NCBI RefSeq assembly: GCF_041146395.1
Contig: NC_090997.1
Coordinates: 30,979,501 to 31,043,500 of the forward strand
Source: Eulemur rufifrons
Taxonomy: Eukaryota; Chordata; Mammalia; Primates; Lemuridae
Length of the DNA stretch: 64,000 nt
Reading direction: 5' to 3'
Shown: positions 24,401 to 33,616 of the stretch, in pieces
How the letters are laid out: each line of letters starts with the position of its first letter
Position numbering within the stretch: position 1 is the stretch's first letter
Notes under the pieces: generated by a model
Told to the model about the DNA's origin: nothing
Databases searched by the model: none
Seen by the model: the letters and a program-made list of their open reading frames with translations, nothing else
Made by a program: the position numbers and the translations under genes

Positions 24401-25245
24401 TCTTGCAAAAAGTACAAGTTGAATCTGTTGAAGATAATAGCCTTGACCTTAATGTACACAAAATCTTCTGAGGAAAAGCTGAAGAATAATATTCTATAGC
24501 TATTGGTTTCCAATTTATGTGTTCAGGAAAATTCAACCTTTTCTAAATGCTCTGATGCTCATGAACTTTTTCCTGGCAACTGTGGCCTGAAAGATGACAG
24601 TTTACAGCTTGTCCTTGAATTAGATTATCATGCACAGCCTCTATTTAGTCTTAATAGCCTTGAGGTCCTTGGCCAGCTAAGTGCAGAAAAACTTAGAATT
24701 GGCTCGAAGGCTCTCTAGTGCACTCTTGCAACCTAATAACTCTACCAGGAAGTCAGCTCAAGAAGACCATTTAGGCTTCAAGAAGCACTGCTATTTCTGA
24801 GCACCTTAAATGAGGAGAAGTTGACCCTAAGGAGAAGTTTTGGATGGATTTTCTTTACTCCTGCTCTCAGGGGACCTCAGAATACTGAAATGTCTTGAAC
24901 ATTTTACTAGTATTTTAGACTGAAATGCTTTGAGACACTCAGAAGTAATTTTTAAAATTTTTATAACAAGGCCAATTCTGAGACTTCTTCCCTTAAACCA
25001 TTTCACTTCGTGTGTATGTTGAAAATAAAGTATTTGCTAAAAAGCCGCTAGATCTAGACTGAATGATGTGAACGCTCAACAGCAAACTTTTGGCTTTCAT
25101 AGGAAGTATTCTTTTCCTTTATGTCACACAATTAGTATTTCATCACTTTCAAAAGCCCTCCTGACTCTTGCTTTTTCTCCAATATTCGCTCTCTAATTTC
25201 TCAGCCTTTCTTCCAGAACAGGCCTATCTCTCCCTTTTGTTTCTC
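21411..25245. other. Long stretch without recognised genes
   Basis: Mostly unique AT-rich sequence. 22180-22300 has a faint antisense L2-like flavour ('gaactttattctccatttggtaggaag', 'agaagtgacataatcagat'). 22650-22780 is GC-richer. Open frames of 60-80 codons (such as 22445-22681 plus overlapping 22432-22665 minus) are mutually antisense and without domains. 23700-24100 is AT-rich. No splice-bounded exon or promoter recognised. Confidence 0.45.
23635..23681. repeat. 25-bp tandem duplication
   Basis: Two units, each starting 'tgtatgtagaattattcata' with one base changed, lie at 23635-23659 and 23660-23681. This is a simple local duplication. Confidence 0.75.
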
Positions 25246-25249
25246 ACAG

Positions 25250-25640
25250 CAACATTATATTCTGTCGTCCACCGATATTTTGTTAAACTCTTATCACAGC
25301 CCAGGGATTAAGGGAAGATATAAAGATTCAGAAACATCACCTCTCCCCAGAAAAGAATGAAGTCTATAGAAGTGTTAAAACATATAAACAATTCACATTA
25401 ATATATAGCAAAAGGTATTTTCTGCTATAAAACTGCACAGGTAAAGTTGTATGGTTTTCAAGAAATAGAAGATACGACTTCCAGTTGGGAAGGTATCATG
25501 GCAAGGCTTTCCGGAAGAGATGGAATTGGAGCAAAAGCTTGACAAGTGAATAGGGGATAGGAGATTCAAGTATGGAATTAGAGCATGTCATTGCAAGTAG
25601 TTCAATTTTGCTTGAAGGTAAAGGAAGTCAAGGGGAGTAT
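25250..25640 (-). repeat. Degraded L2-like sequence, antisense
   Basis: 'cccagggattaagggaagatataaagattc', 'ggtatcatggcaaggctttccggaagagatgg' and 'gcaaaagcttgacaagtgaataggg' resemble the reversed L2 3' region. High divergence. Confidence 0.45.
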
Positions 25641-25864
25641 AGAAAAGATACTTCCTCTCTCTATTGAGAAAGCAAACTGAAGTGACTTTGTCTCTCTCAC
25701 TCTCTTTCCCTGGATATGAACAAGAAGGTTTAGGCAGCCATCTTGCAACTACTGAGCCTAAAGAAAGAATACAGTGTCAAAAAAGAGCCTTGGATTATTC
25801 AAATAAACCTCAGGTCCTGTGGAAGATGTTGCTACTCAATATTCATTTTCTCCTTCTTCCTTAG

Positions 25865-26215
25865 TAAGGCATCTTGATCTTAGATTCTGGCACATTGCCA
25901 CACAGAATAAAAACTACCTTTCCCAGCCTCCTTTTCAGTAAGGTATGGCCCATGTGACTGATTCTGGCCAGTGAAATGCAAGGGGAGTATTACATACGAC
26001 TTCCTGGAAGTCTTGTACCTCATAGTTACTGCTGCAGAAGCTTTATTGACCAACATGTGACCTTGAAGTTGGAGGTTGTGTTGAGGATAGTGGAGCAGAA
26101 AGATTGGAGCCTACATTCCTAGTAAGATCAGGGGGCCTCCATATCACCTTTGACCACATATTGCCACATTTATTTTAGATGAGAGAAGGATAAACATATA
26201 TTTTTCCACAACCAG
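25865..26215 (+). repeat. Ancient LTR-like repeat
   Basis: 'tttcccagcctccttttcagtaaggtatggcccatgtgactgattctggccagtgaaatgcaa', 'gacttcctggaagtc', 'tagtggagcagaaagattggagcctacattcc' and 'gatgagagaaggataaacatatatt' form a known mammalian repeat pattern ending in an AATAAA-like region. I believe it is LTR-derived but cannot name the family. A related, more broken copy is at about 61490-61720. Confidence 0.5.
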
Positions 26216-26241
26216 TGATATTTTAAGTCTTTTATGTTATA

Positions 26242-26372
26242 TAGGGTGTCCCAAAAGTCACCATATATAGGGAAAATGGGAAATTGGGGCTAAATGTAAC
26301 TTTATTTACAAAATAGTCATTACAAAATTTTACAAAATTTTTCCTTTATGTGGAGACTTTTTAGACACCCTG
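26242..26372. mobile_element. 131-bp mariner-type MITE
   Basis: Terminal inverted repeats of about 35 bp: the left end starts TAGGGTGTCCCAAAAGTC and the right end, read on the minus strand, starts CAGGGTGTCTAAAAAGTC. The element is bounded by the TA dinucleotide at 26240-26241 and 26373-26374, the standard Tc1/mariner target duplication. The core is AT-rich with no reading frame, so it is non-autonomous and would have been moved by a transposase encoded elsewhere. The good match of the two ends suggests an element less decayed than the surrounding L2. Confidence 0.85.
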
Positions 26373-26394
26373 TAGAACAACCAAACCTAATCAT

Positions 26395-26731
26395 GCCCTA
26401 GCTCTGGTTGTGTAGCAATGACCAACACAGACCAGATTCCTGCTATTAGGAGATGTACCTCCCAGTGGAGGGAAAGAGAGATAATAAATAAGTAAACAAG
26501 CAGAAGGGCGACTTTCCAGTAGAGACAGGTGCAATAAGAAGTGCTACTTCCTGCAGAAGCAGACATTGGAGCTGTGGCCTGCCAGACAACAAGGAGCCTA
26601 CACATGAAGATTTGGTCCAAGCTCTTGGGGCTGAGAAAGCAGAAAGAACAAAAGGCCTGAGACAGAAACAGAAAGAATGCCAGTGTGTCTGGAATGCAGA
26701 GTGACAGAGGGCAGTAAATAAGCAAAAGTTC
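26395..26731 (-). repeat. L2 LINE, antisense, left part of a split copy
   Basis: 'cagattcctgctattaggagatgtacctcccagtggagggaaagagagataataaataagtaaacaa', then 'caaaaggcctgagacagaaaca' and 'gccagtgtgtctggaatgcagagtgacagagg', match the reversed L2 3' region. It is interrupted by an L1 tail and continues at 26861. A 146-codon minus-strand open frame spanning L2 and L1 here is chimeric and not a gene. Confidence 0.68.
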
Positions 26732-26851
26732 CCTGCGGTGCACACTGTCTGGGGGATAGAAATGCTTGTAGCTCTGATTTGGGTGGGGCAAAGGCAATAT
26801 ATGTAACCTAAACATTTGTACCCCCATAGTATTCTGAAATTAAAAAAAATA
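26732..26851 (+). mobile_element. Very short L1 3' end (lemur-type)
   Basis: Only the last part of the UTR is present: 'ctgcggtgcacactgtctgg', 'aaaggcaatatatgtaacc', 'aacatttgtacccccatag' and an A-rich tail. The likely target duplication is aaaagtt at 26724-26730 and 26852-26858 (7 bp, weak). It splits an older L2. Confidence 0.85.
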
Positions 26852-26860
26852 AAAAGTTAC

Positions 26861-27170
26861 ATGCAGGGCCTGAATCAGACAGGGCTCCTTAGGCCAGGAC
26901 AGTTATTGGAATTCTTTTCTAGGGAACTTGAAAGACATTGAATATTTTTTTTAAACAAGAATAAGTGGTCTGGTTTTTTAATTCATTTTTTAATTTACTT
27001 TTTGATTCATACTTTTGTGGATCACTTAATGGATAAAACAGGAGTAAGAAAACTATTTGCAGTAGTCTTAAGTGAGAAAGAATGGTAGGTTCGACTCAGA
27101 TGGAAGCAATCTGGATGAAGATGGACATGTAGTTTTAGACAAAGCATTGGGTAAATGGAAGGGATATTAC
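26861..27170 (-). repeat. L2 LINE, antisense, right part of a split copy
   Basis: Continues the L2 after the L1 insertion: 'catgcagggcctgaatcagacagggctccttaggcc', 'aacttgaaagacattgaat', 'gcagtagtcttaagtgagaaagaatgg', 'atggaagcaatctggatgaagatgg'. Order and strand agree with 26395-26731, so the two were one element. Confidence 0.62.
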
Positions 27171-28305
27171 AATAGTTAATTAATCTTGTAGCATTGATTT
27201 TTTTTTATCGGATTATAAGTCATTACTACTCTTTGTCTTTACCCAGCAGAGATCAGGACCTAGAGGGAGTGGGAGAATTATAGATAAATAACGACAGGTG
27301 GACAGAAAAGGTTCAGAGCATGGGACAGTGTGTGAGAAGACTCAGGACAGCTAAGAAACAGTCTTAAGCTGCTAAGCAAAGAAAGAATGATAGGAGTACC
27401 CCAAAGGGTTTTATGATTGGACAGAAAAAGGAAGACAAAGCAGAAAGTAAAGGACGACATGGAAGAATGGGAATGTGTTCATTTCAAAATTTTATCCAAA
27501 CTCTTCTTATAGAAAATGCTTTAGCTGACAGGATAAATATTTCAGAGAACTGGAGAAAAAGATCTTCTGTCATCTTCTGGAAAATAATAGTTCTCATTAT
27601 TTTAAATAAAATGAGTCATTTACTTTTATTGATATTTTATTCATGATATATACCTATCACATTTACTTTTCTTCCTAATAATCCTATTTTTATAAAAATA
27701 ATACTACATTCTGCCAGTCACATAGGTTGAATTTATAATTCATTTTTTTATTTAAAAAAGCTTCCTTTTTTAAAATCTATAAATGTGTACTATATATGCA
27801 TTATAAAAACATCTAAGATGTTAAGGCATATAAAGTTGGAAATATCTATAATTTCATTACCTAATGGCTAAATTCCTTTTGAATTTTTTGAATATTTTTA
27901 TACAGTTGAGATCACATCATTTTTAAACATTTAGTTTATGCTTAATTTCATATACATTATCAAATAAACATAGTTCTGGGCTTTTAAAATGTTTTATTAA
28001 AACATTTTATTATTATTTTATTTAGTAAAATAACTAGTAAAATATATTTAATTAAATTATGTGTTTTAATTTTTAGTTAGTATTTTCATTGCATGACCAC
28101 TACACAGTTTTCTTGTCACTTCTTAAATCTTGAATATTTAAGTTTTTCACTTTTCAGTTTTTCATTTTAAAAAATACACTGAGATAACCATCTTAGTATA
28201 TAAATCTCTCTCTTAAAGATTATTTCCTTAAGTTTGATTCCCAAAACAGTATTATTGAGACAGATTTGTAAGCTTTTTCAAGGATATTTTGGAATTATCT
28301 TTGAC
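27171..28305. other. AT-rich non-coding sequence
   Basis: 27640-28240 is extremely AT-rich, with many TTTTA/TAAAA words. No repeat family or gene recognised. Confidence 0.5.
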
Positions 28306-28309
28306 TCTG

Positions 28310-28760
28310 TTTTACTCCCTTCTTAAGTCTTTCTCATAACTAAGCCCTGCAAATTCCATTTCTGCCCTGGGTCTCGAATCAGGCCCACCTCTTCCTTCCT
28401 ACTGATGCTACTCTAGTCAAGACCTGAACTACATGTGCAGCATAATTTCTGCAATAGTCTCTCCTCTGAACTTCCTAATTCATCCTCTTCCCACTAAAAT
28501 CAATCCTAATCAATCATATATATATGTAATGTGTATATATATACCATCAGATTAATTTTTCTCAAATATGTCTTTGATACCACTTCTCTGCTCAAAAACC
28601 TTCACATTGGTTCAGTGTCAACTGCTTAACTACATATGAACACTTCATCCTGACAATCGAATCCTAAGTGGTTCCTGGTACCTTTTCCAGAATTCCTCCT
28701 AGGTACCATGTGTCCCAGCCTATATATGGAATGCGGACTGCTATGTCTCACTTCTGTCAA
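28310..28760 (+). repeat. L2 LINE fragment, sense
   Basis: 'gccctgcaaattccatttctgcc', 'tgcaatagtctctcctctgaacttcc', 'taccacttctctgctcaaaaaccttcacattgg', 'tcctaagtggttcctggtac' follow L2 order. A TA-rich microsatellite-like stretch interrupts at about 28514-28545. Confidence 0.62.
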
Positions 28761-29189
28761 GAACTATGAAGAACCTGAGATTTCTCCCTACTTCCTTGCC
28801 ATCTATTAAGTAAGCCTACAAAAGTTTCATGAATGCTTAAACTGTACTGAGAGAGTCTGGATCAGAGACGAAGGGCCTTGTATTACTTACTCCAAATAGG
28901 AGCTGGAGTATCAGCATTTTTTGTGCCACCTCTTCAAGCCCCACTTCACACAGGTTGACACGAACAGGGCCAGACAATACCTATTCTCAAAGTGGATTGT
29001 GTAACAGGAAGGAAACCTTGAGCTTAGGGAATTCAAACCTGTTATGATGGATAGAGAGAATTCCTGTTCTTTGTTCCAAAAGAGAGACACTTATCTCTAT
29101 CTTGGAAATACGGTTCTGAAAAAAAAATTCTCATCAGTTACTTGCTTCCGAGACATGGAGAAACACAACAGACCCTTGGAGAATTGTCT
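28761..29189. other. Unrecognised interval
   Basis: No gene or clear repeat. A 64-codon open frame beginning at 29044 has no recognisable product. Confidence 0.4.
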
Positions 29190-29525
29190 TCCAACAAATT
29201 TCATATTCTACCTTCTGCCTAGAATATCATCTTCTTAAGCTTTATTTTATCAATGATTATCATCTTCTAAGGTCATTTAAAACAGTTTTTCTGCAGACTG
29301 CCTTCATATAGCCAGAAAGGTATTCTCCCTTCTTTGAAAGTTCATAGCACTATCTTTGTACCTCTTCTATTGAAGTCTTATTCCATTTTTTATTGTAATC
29401 ATTTTAGTCAACTAGATTTTTTGTAATCAGATAGATTGATAATTTCTTGTTTTTAGAAATAATGTTACTTAGCAGTATTTCTAGTAATACCTAGAGAAGA
29501 TACTCAATAAACAAATAAATTGTGT
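29190..29525 (+). repeat. L2 LINE 3' end, degraded
   Basis: 'taccttctgcctagaatatcatcttc', 'aaggtcatttaaaac', 'cagactgccttcatatagcc', 'tcatagcactatctttgtacctcttc', 'ctagagaagatactcaataaacaaataaattg' fit the L2 3' end. Confidence 0.5.
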
Positions 29526-31751
29526 AATATTCAGTAGTTACAATGAGAGGACTTTCAAGACATACTGTTCTTCACAAAAATTAGTTCACCAGATTTCCCA
29601 ACGTAATTTTTTGACTTGAAAATATGGGGAGTGGAGGGGGAAATCAACTATTTGGCAGTGAAGACTGCAAATGAAAAGACACACACACGCAGATACACAC
29701 ATGAGGCAGGCGGGGGGCTTAATGACATCTGTATAAAACGGAGTTGTGAGTGATTCAAAATCACAGGTCAGCATAAACTGTGACATAGAGAAAAGTTGCA
29801 GAGTAGAGTTTGAAGAAACCAGTTAGTAATGGGAAGATAAGCATAGAGTTGCATAAAGAAGCAGAAATGTAGTTAAGGAATCCTAAGCTAAGATCCTACT
29901 GCTGAAAAACCTAGAGCTGCCTTGGATTGCGAACCATTGAATTTTGAGTTGTCATTTCAGTGGTGCTCTTGGTTCTTCGCTTTTTGGTTCTGCTCTTCCC
30001 ACTTGGTCTGAGACTCTTGTCTTGGCTGAGAATCATTTTTCCCTTATTTTTCCTATCACTACCATGATCCCTGCATTACTTAAGACAACCTCTGGAGTCA
30101 CATCCCCTTACAATCGAAAGGACCTGGCATAGAAATAGATTGGATATAACCAGTGGTATGCTGGTAAGTGTTAACTGACTCCCCAAAGGAAAAAGGCCTT
30201 AATTTGTAACAATTATCAATTTTTATAGTGTAAATACTCCTACCATGGATAATTTCAAGCTAGCAACATAGTGTTGCCCAACAGTACAAAATTGAGAAGA
30301 GATGTGCATCGTCAGTTCTCAAGAGCCTATATGAACTGACTCCAGCATATCACTGGATGAAATGTTAAAGCTAAGCATATAGATATTGGGTTGTTTTTTT
30401 TTTCAACTTTCCTTATAAAATTCAGTAACTAGTTTTTGAGTTATTACTTCTAAAATATAGTGTTACTATCATATGAATGTTACCCCCTTACTCACGTCCT
30501 GCTAATTGATGCCAACTAAATAATTTATAGGATAATTTAATTTCCTTTTACATTTTGAAGGATGCACATTATTTTACATTCTATATTTTTCTCCACTTAG
30601 TGTGTTTTGAATTGTTATATTATAAAAACTGCTTTACTAACTTGCAAATTGAAAGCCTTCAAATGAAACGGGAAAAACTATAAGTACTTCAGTGTCTTAA
30701 AATTGCCCTATGCTATAAACAGTGATATGAAATTATTGTAGTACTTTTTTTTGTTATAAGTGTGCCTCTCTTTATAAGTAGTGAGGACTCTGAACTTACA
30801 AAGTAGAAAGTCATTTAAAATTATTGGAGTGCTTCAGGTTTTTAGGAGACCTTCATTCTTTCAAATTGGAATTCCAATTTGTGAAGTGCTCCAGTAACTT
30901 TAAATTGCTGAATGCTGTAGACTCAAGATTCTGGTACGGAGCTCCTTACCAAAGTAATACTCCTAATAAAATACTAAAAATTCTTCAACTAATGCACAGA
31001 AGACATGGCCAGATTATTTATTTCATATTTTTTTGGATTTGCAATTAAGAACAAACTTAAATGATATATGTGAAGAATAAAAGTAGATCCATGTTTTAAT
31101 CTTTTTTGTATTTGTAATACATCTCTGCATTCCTCAGCCCTTTCAAACATATTTATTTTGAAAGACAAAATAAACTACTATTTATTGCATTTTCTTCCTT
31201 CTATAAAGTATGACATTAGGGAATAAATATCTACATGTTGACATGGCTTTTTCTTTTTCTTTGATTCAGTATATATGGCCTAAGAAAACTGAATAATTCA
31301 TATTACAAGCACGCTGGTGATAAACATGAATTTTATTTTAAAATAGAACCTGAAAAGCTAAGATATTAAATTACATATATTTATGCCTGGAAGTGTTTTT
31401 CTTTTGCTGAATAAATGAGGAGATGGAAAGTTCTATGGAATTTATTCTTTTTTCCTCAGACTTCAGATTAGGAGGAAAAAATTCACAATATTTGACATCT
31501 TCAAAAGTAATCCTTTATATCAACAGATGAATTAATATCTGTATACACATGCTTACCTGTTCAAGGAGTGAAAAGTTATATTTGGCTTGAAATAACTAAT
31601 TTTACCGAATCATAACCTGGACCTCAATGGATAAAATCTGAACATATAATGATTTTGTTTTAAACTGCAAGAGATTGGCCTCACCATGGTCAAAGACATT
31701 CTCCGATGGTGTTATATAGAATAACAATATTATGCTGACCAAATGGATTAT
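29526..31751. other. Unique non-coding sequence
   Basis: No repeats recognised apart from a short CA-rich stretch at 29678-29702. 30370-31400 is AT-rich. An open frame at 30824-31048 has no recognised product. Confidence 0.5.
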
Positions 31752-31756
31752 ATATC

Positions 31757-33210
31757 TTTTTTTTTTATTATTTATTTCATCTTGTTATGGGGGATACAGA
31801 ATTGCAGGTTACATACGTTGCTCCTGTACCGCCTTTCCCCCCAAGTCAGAGCTCCAGGCGTGTCTGTTCCCCAGGTAGTGCGCATTGCACCCATCATGTA
31901 GGTATATATCCCTCCCTTCCCCACCCCCCCTTCCCGAGTCAGCACCTTCAAGTGTTACCACTCCCCAAACGGTGCGCAATGCACTCATTGTGTAGGCATA
32001 CCCCCATCCCCTCCCTCACCCCCCACCTCAGTCTGATATCCAATTGGTGTCGTTCCCAGATTTGTATTTAGGTGATGATCAGGGAAACCAATTTTCTAGT
32101 GAGTACATGTGATGCTTGTTTTTCCATTCTTGGGATACTTCACTTAATATAATGGGTTCCAATTCTCTCCAGGAGAACCATAGAGATGTCGTATCTTCAT
32201 CATTCCTTATAGCTGAGTAATATTCCATGGTATACATATACCACAGCTTACTAATCCAATCATGTATTGATGGGCATTTGGGTTGTTTCCACATCTTTGC
32301 TATTGTGAATTGTGCTGCTATAAACATTCGGGTACATGTGTCTTTGTTAAAGAATGACCTTTTTTCCTTTGGGTATATGCCCAGTAATGGGATTGCTGGG
32401 TCAAATGGCAGGTCTACTTGAATCTGTTTAAGATACCTCCATAATGCTTTCCACAGGGGTTGCACTAGTTTGCAGTCCCACCAGCAGTGTATGAGTGTTC
32501 CTGTCTCTCCACACCCACGCCAACATGTGTTGTTTTGGGTTTTTTTGATAAAGGCCATTCTCACTGGGGTTAAGTGATATCTCATTGTGGTTTTGATTTG
32601 CATTTCTCTGATGATTAGGGATGTTGAGCATTTTTTCATATGTTTGTTAGCCATTCTTATATCTTCTTTCGAGAAGTTTCTATTCATGTCATTTGCCCAC
32701 TTTTTGATAGGGTTGCTTGATTTTTTCTTGCTGATTTTCCTGAGTTCTAAATAGATTCTTGTTATCAGTCCTTTATCTGATGTGTAGTATGCAAAAATTT
32801 TTTCCCATTCTGTAGGTGGTCTGTTTATTCTCTGGACTGTTTCTTTGGCAGTGCAGAAGCTTTTTAATTTAATCATGTCCCATTCATTTATTTTTGTTGC
32901 TGCTGTGATTGCCTTGGGGGTCTTCTTCATAAATTCTTTGCCTAGGCCAATGTCTGTAAGAGTCTTTCCTACATTTTCTTCTAGAATTCTGATTGTATCA
33001 CGCCTAAGGTTTAAGTCTGTTATCCACCGTGATTTGATTTTTGTGAGAGGTGAAAGCTGTGGGTCCTGTTTCAGTCCTCTACAAGTGGCTAACCAATTCT
33101 CCCAGCACCATTTATTGAATAGGGATTCTTGTCCCCAGAGTATATTCTTTCCTGCTTTGTCAAAAATTAGGTGACTATATGAGGATGGTTCTATATTTGG
33201 ATTTTCTGTT
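31757..33210 (-). mobile_element. Young 5'-truncated L1 (lemur-type), about 1.45 kb
   Basis: Minus-strand L1 consisting of a poly(A) tail (T run 31757-31766), a 3' UTR (31767-32078) and the last third of ORF2. The UTR contains a tandem duplication of about 93 bp (31840-31932 and 31933-32028), each copy holding a 'gtgcgca(a/t)tgca' core and a C-rich tract. The match to L1 stops at 33210, where the 3' terminus of an older L1 begins without spacer. No target duplication is recognisable. The low number of lesions marks it as recent. Confidence 0.95.
32079..33210 (-). pseudogene. L1 ORF2 protein, C-terminal fragment (open frame)
   Basis: About 377 codons of L1 ORF2 in one open frame. It covers the region after the reverse transcriptase domain and the complete C-terminal segment. 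The cysteine/histidine motif [18 protein letters not shown] (C-x3-C-x7-H-x4-C) is intact, followed by [19 protein letters not shown] and the end [14 protein letters not shown]2p normally has about 1,275 residues with endonuclease and reverse transcriptase domains. Both are missing here, so the fragment cannot drive retrotransposition. There is no start codon of its own: the open frame begins upstream in the neighbouring older L1 at 33239. No promoter is present. Confidence 0.93.
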
Positions 33211-33423
33211 GAAAATTTCAAAATAATAAACGGATACAAATGTTTTTGTTACATGGATAATAATTGTATAATGCTTAAATCAGGGCTTTTGGTGTGCCTG
33301 TCACCAGAATCATGTTCATTGCACACAATATTTAAGTTTTTATCCCTCGCTCCCCTCTCACCCGCCCTCATTCTTGCCTTCCAATGTCCTTTATATCTCT
33401 TAGTGCCTGTGTGTACCTATCAT
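33211..33423 (-). other. 3' UTR of the older L1
   Basis: On the minus strand this runs from just after the ORF2 stop to an 'attattttgaaattttc' end. It includes a G-rich segment opposite 33340-33380 and a 'catgtaacaaaaacatttgtatcc' terminus. It differs in sequence from the young L1 UTRs in this window, marking a separate subfamily. Confidence 0.8.
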
Positions 33424-33568
33424 TTAGATCCCACTTATTAGTGGGAACATGTGGTGTTTGGTTTTCCATTCTTGAGATACTTGACTTAGGATAATGATCT
33501 CCAGTTCCATCCAAGTTACTGCAAATGACATTATTTCATCCCTTTTTATGGCTGAGTAGTACTCCATG

Positions 33569-33616
<48 letters not shown>

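Noticed and set aside
26387..26827. 146-codon minus-strand frame
   Set aside because: It crosses an L1 3' UTR tail (antisense) and an L2 fragment, so the sequence is repeat-derived and chimeric.
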